NCBI RefSeq assembly: GCF_000816085.1
Contig: NZ_CP008747.1
Coordinates: forward strand, 372,001 to 436,000
Source of the DNA: Staphylococcus hyicus
Lineage (GTDB): Bacteria; Bacillota; Bacilli; Staphylococcales; Staphylococcaceae
Direction of reading: 5' to 3'
DNA: 64,000 nucleotides
The position numbers and the translations under genes are program-made. This document shows, piece after piece, positions 8,412-17,022 of this stretch (position 1 is its first letter; each line of letters starts with the position of its first letter). Below the pieces are notes generated by a model that worked only from the letters and a program-made list of their open reading frames with translations, did no database searches and was not told the origin of the DNA.

Positions 8412-8651
8412 ATGAAAAAAATATTTTTAACTTATGAGTGGGTGGCTGTGATTCTAGGAACGATTGTTTTAGTTATTTTGTGTTTAAATATGGCACATAT
8501 CATTCGTTTAGAGTTATCGTTAAAGCTTACTTTTCAAGCATTTATCATTTTAACAATAGGTCTCATTTCTATACGAACACGAAAATGGCTCGGTATGTTA
8601 ACATTAATTTTGGGTACTGTGCTATTAATTGTGGCAATACTAAATGTTTAA
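8412..8651 (+). CDS. Small membrane protein of unknown function
   Basis: A 79-residue protein made almost only of three hydrophobic segments (about 10-28, 36-54 and 58-77), with short basic connections (RTRKW) and no soluble domain. GAGGTGACAC precedes ATG. The family is not recognised. A terminator follows immediately. Its position right after a decayed acetyltransferase gives no functional clue. Confidence 0.6.
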   Translation: MKKIFLTYEWVAVILGTIVLVILCLNMAHIIRLELSLKLTFQAFIILTIGLISIRTRKWLGMLTLILGTVLLIVAILNV

Positions 8652-8652
8652 C

Positions 8653-8697
8653 AAAAACGTACATGTTCATCTCTAGTGATGTGCATGTACGTTTTTA
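8653..8697 (+). terminator. Terminator after the small membrane protein
   Basis: The arms AACGTACATG and CATGTACGTT are followed by five T residues. Confidence 0.82.
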
Positions 8698-8699
8698 TA

Positions 8700-9020
8700 T
8701 TTCAATGATAGTGATAATGGACATACAAAATTACATAGTTTAATGCCGTATTTAAATATAAGAAGTTGATTAAAATACTTTTGAAAAAGCCTAGTTTGAA
8801 AACATTGGATAAAGCGAGTGCCATTTTGAAAAAAGTTTATCTTTACGCATAGGATAGCCATCATTTTCAAAATAAAAAAATTTTTAAAACATACGGTGTT
8901 TGGTTGGGACATTTTATTAATTTTGAAATCACTTGAGTAATTAAAATTGTCCAAATATAGACATGCATCGCAAATAAATAAATATTCATATAATACGCAT
9001 AAATATTCGTTATATAATTT
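8700..9020. other. AT-rich gap with possible gene remnants, no intact gene
   Basis: About 320 bases without a convincing gene. On the plus strand, fragments such as SLKTLDKASAILKKVYLYA and, after a stop, IFKTYGVWLGHFINFEIT can be read in one frame, suggesting decayed coding sequence of unknown family. The minus-strand open frame covering 8673-8954 is low-complexity and lacks a ribosome site. Confidence 0.35.
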
Positions 9021-9038
9021 GTTAAGTAAATTCTTAAC
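9021..9038. promoter_or_regulatory. Candidate CudC operator upstream of cudT
   Basis: The perfect palindrome GTTAAG-TAAATT-CTTAAC has the same size and spacing as one in front of cudA (11899-11916). A TTGACA hexamer follows at 9066-9071. CudC belongs to the GbsR family of choline-responsive repressors, so both sites are plausible targets. Binding is inferred, not shown. Confidence 0.6.
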
Positions 9039-9250
9039 GTTCTTTATGTAGCTAATTAAGGCGTTTTGACAATATTTTTTTAAAAAGAAAGTTATATATA
9101 TTCATTAAGTTGTCACAAAATGTTTGTATGAAATTTGCATTAAAATGAATTATTAGATACCCTTAGGCATGTATTAAGACGAAACACATCGAAAGATTTT
9201 CAGCAAGAAAAGCAATGTAAATGATTGAATACATAAAGGGGGAGCTTCTA

Positions 9251-10885
9251 TTGCTTCGAAATCGGAAAATGATTGATTGGGTCGTTTTTATAGGAACAGC
9301 ATTAGCGCTTTTACTTACTGTCATTCCTATGATGGTCTTTCCTGAACAAAGTCGATCTGTCGTCATGGCAATGAATGATTTTGTAACGTCTAAACTTGGG
9401 GCATTATATTTAGTCCTTGGTTTAACTATTTTTGGGTTTGTATTATATATCGCTTTTGGTAAATATGGATCTGTCACACTTGGACGTGCAAGCGATAAAC
9501 CTGAATTTAGTGATTTCGCATGGGCGTCTATGCTCTTTTGTGCAGGTATAGGTTCGGATATTTTATATTGGGGCGTCATTGAATGGGCTTATTATTTCCA
9601 AGGTCCACCATTTGGTGCAAAACCTATGAGTGAAGAGGCACTTGGGTATGCGACAATGTACGGCATGTTCCATTGGGGACCTATCGCATGGTCGATCTAC
9701 GTGTTGCCAGCGTTACCAATTGGATATCTCGTATTTGTTAAAAAACAACCTATTTTTAAAATTAGCCAAGCATGTCGACCCATTTTAAAGGGGCAAACGG
9801 ACAAGTTTTTAGGTAAACTTGTAGATATTTTATTTATTTTTGGACTTATAGGGGGTACCGCTACTTCATTCGCATTAGGTGTACCTATGATTACGGCAGG
9901 TTTAGAGAAATTGTTTGGCATCGATGGTCACAGTATGATTATTAAAAGTATTGTGTTGTTATGTATTACTGCTGTGTTTGCCTATAGTTCTTATCAAGGT
10001 TTGAAAAAAGGAATTCAACTATTAAGTGACTTAAACGTATGGTTATCGTTTGTATTACTTGCCTTTGTTTTCATTGCAGGGCCTACGATTTTTATTATGG
10101 AAACAACGGTAACGGGCTTTGGAAATATGATGAAAAATTTCTTCCAAATGGCAACGTGGCTTGAACCGTTTGGGGGAATTGGCGGTAGAAAAGAGACGAA
10201 TTTCCCACAAACATGGACAATATTCTACTGGGCATGGTGGATTGTCTATGCGCCATTTATTGGGTTATTTATCGCGCGTATTTCTAAAGGGCGTACGTTG
10301 AAAGAAGTGATTTTAGGAACAATTGCATACGGTACATTTGGATGTGTATTATTCTTTGGTATTTTCGGAAATTATGCGGCATATCTTCAAATTTCTGGAA
10401 AATTCAATGTCGTTAAATTTTTAAATGCACATGGGACTGAAGCGACAATTATTGAAGTCATTAGCCAATTGCCATTTTCAACAGTGGTCGTTGTATTGTT
10501 TATTATGTCGGCTTTCCTATTTTTAGTGACGACGTTTGACTCAGCATCATACATTGTGGCAGCAGCGACGCAAATGAAAGTCGACGGGGAACCATTTAAA
10601 TGGAACCGTTTATTCTGGGCGTTTGCGCTATGTTTACTTCCATTTTCACTTATGTTAGTTGGCGGTGAAAAAGCGCTAGAAATTTTACAAACGGCATCGA
10701 TAGTCGCTGGTGTACCACTCATTGTTATTTTCGTCATCATCATGGTTTCTTTTATCATGATTTTATCTAATGATCGTATCGCGTTGCAATCGCGTGCAGA
10801 ACGATTTAAAAAGATTGAGCGACGTTCATTACGGATTGTCCAAGTCGCTGAAAAAAAAGATGACGAAAACGATGATAATTTGTAA
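9251..10885 (+). CDS. cudT: Choline/betaine transporter of the BCCT family
   Basis: A 12-helix secondary transporter of about 544 residues for quaternary ammonium compounds, expected to bring in choline for the dehydrogenases encoded downstream. The BCCT signature is complete: tryptophan-rich WTIFYWAWWIVYAPFIGLFIARISKGR, plus an earlier GIGSDILYWGVIEW segment. The C-terminal tail is charged (KKIERRSLRIVQVAEKKDDENDD), as in osmosensing members. The frame is open from ATG 9221, but GGGGGAG (9238-9244) places the start at TTG 9251, with ATG 9269 as a further alternative. Together with cudC, cudA and cudB this matches the S. xylosus cud locus. A terminator ends the unit. Confidence 0.9.
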   Translation: MLRNRKMIDWVVFIGTALALLLTVIPMMVFPEQSRSVVMAMNDFVTSKLGALYLVLGLTIFGFVLYIAFGKYGSVTLGRASDKPEFSDFAWASMLFCAGIGSDILYWGVIEWAYYFQGPPFGAKPMSEEALGYATMYGMFHWGPIAWSIYVLPALPIGYLVFVKKQPIFKISQACRPILKGQTDKFLGKLVDILFIFGLIGGTATSFALGVPMITAGLEKLFGIDGHSMIIKSIVLLCITAVFAYSSYQGLKKGIQLLSDLNVWLSFVLLAFVFIAGPTIFIMETTVTGFGNMMKNFFQMATWLEPFGGIGGRKETNFPQTWTIFYWAWWIVYAPFIGLFIARISKGRTLKEVILGTIAYGTFGCVLFFGIFGNYAAYLQISGKFNVVKFLNAHGTEATIIEVISQLPFSTVVVVLFIMSAFLFLVTTFDSASYIVAAATQMKVDGEPFKWNRLFWAFALCLLPFSLMLVGGEKALEILQTASIVAGVPLIVIFVIIMVSFIMILSNDRIALQSRAERFKKIERRSLRIVQVAEKKDDENDDNL

Positions 10886-10911
10886 ATAAGAAAAGAGATG
10901 ACCCTCTTCAA

Positions 10912-10954
10912 TAAAGACAAACCTTACTCCATTGAAGTAGGGTTTGTCTTTTAT
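10912..10954 (+). terminator. Terminator of cudT
   Basis: The arms AAGACAAACC and GGTTTGTCTT, with inner TACT/AGTA pairing, are followed by TTATT. Confidence 0.82.
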
Positions 10955-11033
10955 TATTTGAAAGATTTTATAAATAAATGAGTGTCATACTATAAAAAAT
11001 TGAAACTGTAATCTCGTAAAACATGCGTAATAA

Positions 11034-11072
11034 AAAACTGCCCACAAAGCTGAAAGTTCTGTAGGCAGTTTA
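11034..11072 (-). terminator. Hairpin downstream of cudC
   Basis: The arms AAACTGCC (11036-11043) and GGCAGTTT (11064-11071), with an inner ACA/TGT pairing, lie just past the cudC stop. On the minus strand they are followed by TTATTA, consistent with a cudC terminator. Confidence 0.65.
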
Positions 11073-11095
11073 AGGTTTTGCGATAGCATTTTTAA

Positions 11096-11656
11096 TTATT
11101 TTTCTGTTTCTTGTGGGTCCGGAATCGGATAATGCTCAAAAATTTCGCCTGTTTTTATCGCATTACTAATGTTTTCAAGCCAGTGGTAATAGACGCGTGA
11201 ATGTGCCATATGTGCCTTTATCTCTTCCGCCTCTTCTCTCGTAGTGTCATCAACATCTTCGGCTGCTAAGATGTGGTCGATAATGCTTTCTGCTTCTTTT
11301 ACTGCTGCGAAATTGACTGTGTATTCACGTTGCCACTTTTTCGTAAAGAAATTACTGAAAAAGTCGAAAAAGTCTTTTTCCGCTTCAAAATGTTGTTTGC
11401 GGCTTCCGCGTGTAAATCGTTGTTTTACGACATCTAACTCTTGTAGTTTTTTTACCCCAGCGCTCATACTTGGCTTACTCATTTGGAGTTCTTGGCGCAT
11501 TTCATCCAGTGTCATGCTGTCTTTAAAAAGCATGATGCCATATAAATTGCCCACACTACGGTTAATGCCATACAAATCCATCGTTTCTGCAATGGAATTA
11601 ATCACTATGTCTTTCGCTGTTTCAAGTTGTGTTTCATAAGATTTTGGTTTTTTCAT
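11096..11656 (-). CDS. cudC: GbsR/CudC family transcriptional regulator
   Basis: A 186-residue MarR-like regulator. The winged helix-turn-helix is at about residues 35-90 (RSVGNLYGIMLFKDSMTLDE, then MRQELQMSKPSMSAGVKKLQ and a wing with RGSRKQHFEAEKDF), followed by a helical effector/dimer domain. GbsR of Bacillus subtilis represses choline-to-betaine genes and is relieved by choline; CudC is the staphylococcal equivalent. The open frame begins farther upstream (11779), but GGAGGTG sits correctly for ATG 11656. It is transcribed opposite to cudA and convergent with cudT. Two matching palindromes at 9021 and 11899 are its likely operators. Confidence 0.88.
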   Translation of the reverse strand: MKKPKSYETQLETAKDIVINSIAETMDLYGINRSVGNLYGIMLFKDSMTLDEMRQELQMSKPSMSAGVKKLQELDVVKQRFTRGSRKQHFEAEKDFFDFFSNFFTKKWQREYTVNFAAVKEAESIIDHILAAEDVDDTTREEAEEIKAHMAHSRVYYHWLENISNAIKTGEIFEHYPIPDPQETEK

Positions 11657-11898
11657 GACAGCACACCTCCAATTTGCACGTAATATTTTAACATGATTCA
11701 TGTGCATTATACCCATAAAATTAAAGAAATTAGAAATATTTATTACTTTTTTAACAAAAGGACATATAAAAATAGGCATCTGTTTATTCGTGAAAATGTG
11801 CGGTATTTAATGACTTATCCTTTAAATCATACGGGTAAGTCATAGTATGAACGTTGACAAGGTAAGGCGGTAATGTTAAAGTTTACTTTGTGAAATTC

Positions 11899-11916
11899 GT
11901 TAAATAAAAACTTAAC
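11899..11916. promoter_or_regulatory. Candidate CudC operator upstream of cudA
   Basis: GTTAAATAAAAACTTAAC shows the GTTAA-N8-TTAAC layout and matches the cudT site at 15 of 18 positions. It ends nine bases before the cudA ribosome site, so a bound repressor could block transcription or early elongation. A further TTAAC follows at 11921. Confidence 0.6.
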
Positions 11917-11938
11917 AAACTTAACGGAGGGTCGATTG

Positions 11939-13438
11939 ATGGAATTTGTGAAACAGTTACAACGTCGTCAATTTATTGATGGTGAATGGGTTGAAAGCAG
12001 TAACAAAGCAACGCGTAGCATAATCAATCCTTATAATCAGGAAGTCATTATAGAGGTAGCAGAAGGGACCACTAAAGACGTTGAACGTGCCATTTTAGCA
12101 GCTCGTCGCGCGTTTGATGAAGGGGTTTACGCGGATGAAACAGGTGACGTTAAAGGGCAAAAAGTACGTGCCATTGCAGATAAAATTAAAGAACATCGTG
12201 AAGAACTGGCACAATTGGAAACATTAGATACAGGTAAAACTTTAGAAGAATCTCGTGCTGATATGGACGACATTCATAACGTTTTTATGTATTTTGCAGG
12301 TTTAGCGGATAAAGTAGGTGGCGAAATTATTAACTCTCCAATTCCGAATACGGACAGTAAGATCGTCAAAGAACCTGTCGGTGTTGTGACACAGATTACA
12401 CCTTGGAATTATCCATTACTTCAAGCGTCATGGAAAATTGCGCCAGCACTCGCAACAGGATGTTCGATTGTCATGAAGCCAAGTGAAATCACACCGCTAA
12501 CGACAATTCGTGTATTTGAACTTATGGAAGAAGTTGGCTTTCCTAAAGGGGTCGTGAACCTTGTCCTTGGAGCAGGTTCAGAAATAGGTGACATCATGTC
12601 CACACATAAAGACATTGATCTTGTTTCATTCACAGGCGGCATTCAAACAGGAAAACGTATTATGAAACAAGCAGCAGATCACGTAACAAACATTGCGCTT
12701 GAACTTGGGGGAAAAAATCCAAATGTCATTTTCGATGATGCGGATTTTGATTTAGCGGTAGACCAAGCATTAAATGGTGGGTTGTTCCATGCGGGTCAAG
12801 TATGTTCAGCAGGATCTCGCATAATCGTGCATAACAATATTAAAGCGGATTTTGAAAAAGCACTCATTGAACGTATTAAAAACATTAAAATGGGCAATGG
12901 TTTTGATGAATCAACAGAACTTGGACCATTAATTTCAGCTGCGCATCGTGACAAAGTAGAAAGTTATATGGCTATAGCGAAAGAAGAAGGGGCGACTATT
13001 GCTATAGGGGGACACCGTCCAGAACGCGAAGACTTGAAAAATGGTTTCTTCTTTGAACCAACAGTGATTACAGATTGCGATACATCAATGCGTATCGTTC
13101 AAGAAGAAGTTTTTGGACCTGTTGTCACGATTGAAGGCTTCGACACTGAAGAAGAAGCGGTTCGTCTCGCAAATGATTCTATCTATGGTTTAGCGGGCGG
13201 CGTATTCACAAAGGATATCGGTAAAGCAAACCGTGTCGCCAAAAAAATGCGTATGGGAACGGTTTGGATTAATGATTTCCATCCTTACTTTGCGCAAGCA
13301 CCTTGGGGTGGCTATAAACAATCAGGTATAGGCCGTGAACTAGGTCATGAAGGTTTAGAAGAATATTTAGAAACGAAACATATTTTAATGAATACGAATC
13401 CAGAACCAATTGGATGGTTTGGTCAAAATAACGAATAA
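11939..13438 (+). CDS. cudA: Betaine aldehyde dehydrogenase
   Basis: A 499-residue NAD(P)-dependent aldehyde dehydrogenase for the second step of choline oxidation, betaine aldehyde to the osmoprotectant glycine betaine. Catalytic Glu255 lies in LELGGKNP and Cys289 in HAGQVCSAGSR. The nucleotide loop FTGGIQTGKRI and the EEVFGPV motif are present. The late WINDFHPYFAQAPWGGYKQSGIGRE segment is typical of betaine aldehyde dehydrogenases. GGAGGG precedes ATG 11939; a TTG three bases earlier is less likely. It is followed after 21 bases by cudB, so the two form an operon. Also called gbsA or betB. Confidence 0.93.
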   Translation: MEFVKQLQRRQFIDGEWVESSNKATRSIINPYNQEVIIEVAEGTTKDVERAILAARRAFDEGVYADETGDVKGQKVRAIADKIKEHREELAQLETLDTGKTLEESRADMDDIHNVFMYFAGLADKVGGEIINSPIPNTDSKIVKEPVGVVTQITPWNYPLLQASWKIAPALATGCSIVMKPSEITPLTTIRVFELMEEVGFPKGVVNLVLGAGSEIGDIMSTHKDIDLVSFTGGIQTGKRIMKQAADHVTNIALELGGKNPNVIFDDADFDLAVDQALNGGLFHAGQVCSAGSRIIVHNNIKADFEKALIERIKNIKMGNGFDESTELGPLISAAHRDKVESYMAIAKEEGATIAIGGHRPEREDLKNGFFFEPTVITDCDTSMRIVQEEVFGPVVTIEGFDTEEEAVRLANDSIYGLAGGVFTKDIGKANRVAKKMRMGTVWINDFHPYFAQAPWGGYKQSGIGRELGHEGLEEYLETKHILMNTNPEPIGWFGQNNE

Positions 13439-13459
13439 ATCAAAGGAGGCAATTCACGC

Positions 13460-15154
13460 ATGAGTAAAGCATACGACAAAATGTATGATTATATTATTAT
13501 CGGAGGCGGAAGTGCAGGGTCTGTTTTAGGAGCACGTTTAAGTGAAGATAAAGACAAAAAGGTCCTTGTATTAGAAGCAGGACGTAGTGATTACCCTTGG
13601 GATTTACTCATTCAAATGCCAGCTGCATTAATGTATCCATCAGGTAATCGTTTATACGACTGGAAATATGAAACGGCTGAAGAACCACATATGGGTGGCC
13701 GAAAAGTGTTCCATACACGTGGTAAAGTCCTTGGCGGATCAAGTTCTATCAATGGCATGATTTACCAACGTGGGAACCCATTGGATTATGAAAAATGGGG
13801 TAAACCAGAAGGCATGGGCACATGGGATTATGCACATTGTTTACCATACTTCAAACGTTTAGAGACAGCTTTTGGCGCCGAGAAAGATGATCCAATCCGT
13901 GGGTTAAACGGCCTGATTAAATTGCGTCGTGGCCCTGCTGACAACCCATTGTTCGAATCGTTCTTTAATGCGGCTGTAGATGCAGGGTACCATAAAACAA
14001 AAGACGTGAATGGTTATCGTCAAGAAGGGTTTGGTCCTTTTGATAGTCAAATTCATAATGGTCGTCGTGTATCTGCATCACGTGCGTATTTGCGTCCAGC
14101 GATGAAGCGTTCAAACTTAACTGTAAAAACACGCGCGTTTGTGGAAAAATTACATTTTGATGGTAATCGCGTGACAGGTGTGACATTTAAACGTAATGGC
14201 AAATTGCACAAGGTGTTAGCACAAGAAGTCATCTTATCAGGTGGTGCAATTAATACACCTCAATTATTACAATTATCTGGTATTGGTGATTCTGAACACT
14301 TACGTTCTGTCGGTATTGAGCCACGTATTCATTTACCAGGTGTGGGTGAAAACTTTGAAGACCATTTAGAAGTATACGTACAGCATAAATGTAAAGAACC
14401 AGTATCTATGCAACCAAGCTTAAATAAATTAAAAATGCCTTTTATCGGTATTGAATGGTTAACGCGACGTACCGGTGCTGCGGCAAGTAATCACTTTGAA
14501 GGTGGCGGTTTTGTACGCTCAAACGACAAGGTGAAATATCCAAACTTAATGTTCCACTTCTTACCATTAGCTGTTCGTTATGATGGTCAAAAAGCACCAA
14601 CTGCACATGGTTATCAAGTTCATGTTGGTCCAATGTATTCTAATTCACGCGGTTATTTAAAAGTTAAATCAACGAACCCTTATGAAAAACCAGAGTTTGT
14701 CTTCAACTATTTATCTACACCAGAAGATAGACAAGAGTGGGTTGAAGCGATTCGCGTCGCACGTAATATTTTAAAACAACCATCGATGGATAAATATAAT
14801 GGTGGCGAAATTTCACCAGGCCCTTCTGTTCAAACTGACGAAGAGATTTTAGATTGGGTGCGTCGTGATGCTGAAACAGCGTTACATCCATCTTGTAGTG
14901 CGAAAATGGGACCAGCCTCAGATCCAATGGCAGTCGTGGATCCTTTAACAATGAAAGTACATGGCATGGAAAACTTACGCGTTGTGGATGCGTCAGTAAT
15001 GCCTACGACGACAAATGGTAATATCCATGCGCCGGTTTTAATGTTGGCAGAAAAAGCTGCCGATATTATTAAAGGGGTAAAACCGTTAGAGCCTGAATAT
15101 GTTGATTATTATATTCATGGTAAGTCAGACCCTACAGCTGGGGCAATTGAATAA
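13460..15154 (+). CDS. cudB: Choline dehydrogenase (GMC oxidoreductase)
   Basis: A 564-residue FAD enzyme that oxidises choline to betaine aldehyde. [16 protein letters not shown] near residue 14 is the FAD dinucleotide loop. [21 protein letters not shown] is the first GMC signature and [17 protein letters not shown] the second. The catalytic His region HPSCSAKMG and the closing [14 protein letters not shown] are present. It is BetA-type rather than the alcohol dehydrogenase GbsB used by Bacillus. GGAGG lies eight bases before ATG. Cotranscription with cudA is likely. The terminator at 15161 ends the operon. Confidence 0.94.
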   Translation: MSKAYDKMYDYIIIGGGSAGSVLGARLSEDKDKKVLVLEAGRSDYPWDLLIQMPAALMYPSGNRLYDWKYETAEEPHMGGRKVFHTRGKVLGGSSSINGMIYQRGNPLDYEKWGKPEGMGTWDYAHCLPYFKRLETAFGAEKDDPIRGLNGLIKLRRGPADNPLFESFFNAAVDAGYHKTKDVNGYRQEGFGPFDSQIHNGRRVSASRAYLRPAMKRSNLTVKTRAFVEKLHFDGNRVTGVTFKRNGKLHKVLAQEVILSGGAINTPQLLQLSGIGDSEHLRSVGIEPRIHLPGVGENFEDHLEVYVQHKCKEPVSMQPSLNKLKMPFIGIEWLTRRTGAAASNHFEGGGFVRSNDKVKYPNLMFHFLPLAVRYDGQKAPTAHGYQVHVGPMYSNSRGYLKVKSTNPYEKPEFVFNYLSTPEDRQEWVEAIRVARNILKQPSMDKYNGGEISPGPSVQTDEEILDWVRRDAETALHPSCSAKMGPASDPMAVVDPLTMKVHGMENLRVVDASVMPTTTNGNIHAPVLMLAEKAADIIKGVKPLEPEYVDYYIHGKSDPTAGAIE

Positions 15155-15160
15155 AGATAT

Positions 15161-15199
15161 AAGCACGCCTGACCTAATAAGGGTCAAGCGTGTTTTTTT
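15161..15199 (+). terminator. Terminator of the cudAB operon
   Basis: A stem of AGCACGC and TGACC with complements GGGTCA and GCGTGTT, a TAATAA loop, then seven T residues. Confidence 0.85.
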
Positions 15200-15487
15200 A
15201 TGTCTTTATAGGTATGACAAATACATCTTGTTATGGATGTCCGCATATTATATTGATAATGATGTCGTAACCTACCATAATATCGGTATTCATTTTGATA
15301 ATGATATTTTTGAGATATGTATAGCGTCTCGTGACATGTGTCAACAGATGGTTTTTTAATGGTACATGGGCCATCCATATTAATAAATAACTATTATTGG
15401 TTCTATGAGGACCAGGAGAGCAATGTGCATACGAAACGTGTATATGTTGAAAATCACAAAATGAAAGTAATCGAGGATAGGTCTTAA
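15200..15487 (+). pseudogene. Decayed coding remnant of unknown family
   Basis: Two overlapping open stretches in different frames suggest a broken gene. The first ends IFEICIASRDMCQQMVF at TAA 15357-15359. The second can start at ATG 15359 and reads MVHGPSILINNYYWFYED, then ends MKVIEDRS at 15487. The second piece has ordinary coding character but no ribosome site. I cannot name the parent gene. No intact gene lies between cudB and argF. Confidence 0.35.
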
Positions 15488-15564
15488 ATTTAAATAATGA
15501 TACCTTTTTTCAATAATTATATAAGCGCACATACATGGTTCGTTATGTCTTTTTTAATGGTGTA

Positions 15565-15592
15565 TTGACTTCTGAATTGACTCTAGTATAAT
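15565..15592 (+). promoter_or_regulatory. argF promoter with an ARG-box-like sequence
   Basis: TTGACT (15565-15570), a 16-base spacer and TATAAT (15587-15592) make a strong sigma-A promoter; a second TTGACT lies at 15577. The -10 region is embedded in a TATA-rich near-palindrome (AGTATAATGATACACT, 15585-15600) that resembles ArgR operators. Arginine repression is an inference. Confidence 0.55.
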
Positions 15593-15656
15593 GATACACT
15601 ATATAGTATAAATATAATTTATTCTGTATAAACATTCGAAAAAGGACGTGGTTTTG

Positions 15657-16687
15657 ATGGGACGTACACAACAACTTTAAAACAAATAACAGCATTTAAA
15701 GGTAAGAGTTTTTTAAAAACGATTGATTTTTCAAAAACAGAGCTTGAAACACTCATTGATTTTTCATTGGAACTGAAGCAGAAGAAAAAGCATCAGTTAC
15801 CACATCCTTATTTAAAGGGGAAAAACATCGCATTACTATTTGAAAAACCTTCGACACGTACGCGTGCTGCTTTTAGTGTAGCTGCGAAGGATTTAGGTGC
15901 ACAAGTCGATTATTATGGTGAAGGTGATTTTCATTTAGGGGTCAAAGAATCTATAGCGGATACGGCACAGGTGTTTGGACGTATGTATGACGGTATTGAA
16001 TTTAGGGGCTACAAACAAGCTGACGTTGAAACGTTAAGTAAAGCATCAGGTGTACCTGTATGGAACGGATTAACTGATGAGTGGCATCCTACACAAATGA
16101 TTGCGGATTTTATGACATTGAAAGCGCATTTTGGCACCCTAGAAGGTAAAACATTAACTTACGTCGGTGATGCAACCAATAATGTTGCACATGATTTGTT
16201 AGTAACAGGCGCTATCTTAGGGGTGAATGTTCATATTGCAGCACCATCGTCATTACAACCAAGTGTTGCTATTCAACAAATGGCACAATCATACGCGCAA
16301 GAAAGCGGTGCTCAAATACGCATTACAGATCACATTCAAGAAGCGCTGCATCTTACGGATGTCATCTATACAGATGTTTGGTTATCGATGGGCGCGGATG
16401 CGTCAGAGTGGGGAGCGCGCATTGATGCGTTATTACCATATCAAGTGAATGCGGACATGTTGGCGCTTACCGACAATCCCAAAACTATTGTGATGCATTG
16501 TTTACCAGCGTTTCATGATTTAGAAACTAAGACTACTTTAAACATTCATCAACATTATGGCCTTACAGCGATGGAAATCACAGATGATGTTTTTCATTGC
16601 GAACAGTCGGTAGTTTTTGAACAAGCTGAAAATCGATTACATTCCATTAAAGCTATACTTGCTGCAACTTTAGGTGAAGTATTTTAA
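15657..16687 (+). pseudogene. argF: Ornithine carbamoyltransferase with a frameshift in the first codons
   Basis: The enzyme makes citrulline from ornithine and carbamoyl phosphate. From 15671 a long frame carries the protein ([20 protein letters not shown] onward) with all family landmarks: FEKPSTRTR carbamoyl-phosphate loop, [11 protein letters not shown], and HCLPAFHD catalytic cysteine. However, ATG 15657, which has the only good ribosome site (AAAGGA), is one base out of frame. It encodes MGRTQQL and then stops at TAA 15678. No ATG, GTG or TTG precedes the conserved N-terminus in the correct frame; the first is TTG 15767, about 35 residues in and without a good ribosome site. A one-base deletion near 15660-15677 explains it. 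A sequencing error or weak non-canonical initiation is possible. No arc genes are adjacent. Confidence 0.8.
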
Positions 16688-16699
16688 AATATTTGACTA

Positions 16700-16925
16700 A
16701 CCGTAGGAATGGGGCTGGTCCATAAATCATTTCAATTTTGATTGTTCCTAACGTCTCGCTTTTCTAAGCGCATACGCAAATCAGTCAACTGCTGCCTTAA
16801 ATATTGTAAAATCCAAGAGATTTCTGTGCTTAAAATAAATTTTCGGTTTCGGCTTAATGCCTCAGAAGTCTCGGCTAAGGAAGCAATCAAAGTGATGTGT
16901 TAATTCACCATCCTTCCCTACATAA
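16700..16925. repeat. Possible dispersed intergenic element
   Basis: About 225 bases after argF without coding capacity. It opens with GGGGCTGGTCCATAAATC, which resembles the start of intergenic repeats common in staphylococci, and contains short palindromes (CGCTTTTCTAAGCG near 16758) and a TCGGCTTAATGCC...TCTCGGCTAAGG internal repeat. No second copy of this part was found in the window, so the repeat call rests on resemblance only. An RNA gene is also possible. Confidence 0.3.
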
Positions 16926-16928
16926 ATA

Positions 16929-16973
16929 TAACCAACAAAGTTCATCGAACATGAACTTTGTTGGCTTTTTTGA
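16929..16973. terminator. Terminator between convergent argF and the his operon
   Basis: The perfect arms CCAACAAAGTTCAT (16932-16945) and ATGAACTTTGTTGG (16951-16964) are followed by GCTTTTTT on the plus strand. The minus-strand side is less T-rich. The hairpin and its flank resemble the element at 54657. Confidence 0.82.
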
Positions 16974-17022
16974 TGAACAGGGAGCTATGCCCAGACCTAT
17001 TTTTATAGTCACCTGATGGTAT

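Noticed and set aside
8673..8954. 93-residue minus-strand open frame
   Set aside because: No ribosome site, Phe/Asn/Cys-rich composition typical of non-coding AT-rich DNA, and overlap with a strong terminator.
9163..9579. 138-residue minus-strand open frame over the cudT start
   Set aside because: It is the antisense of a clear transporter gene and has no family features.
15678..15690. Programmed frameshifting to rescue argF
   Set aside because: CAACAACTTTAAAAC does not give a standard slippery heptamer in the zero frame, and the stop comes after only seven codons with no stimulatory structure seen.
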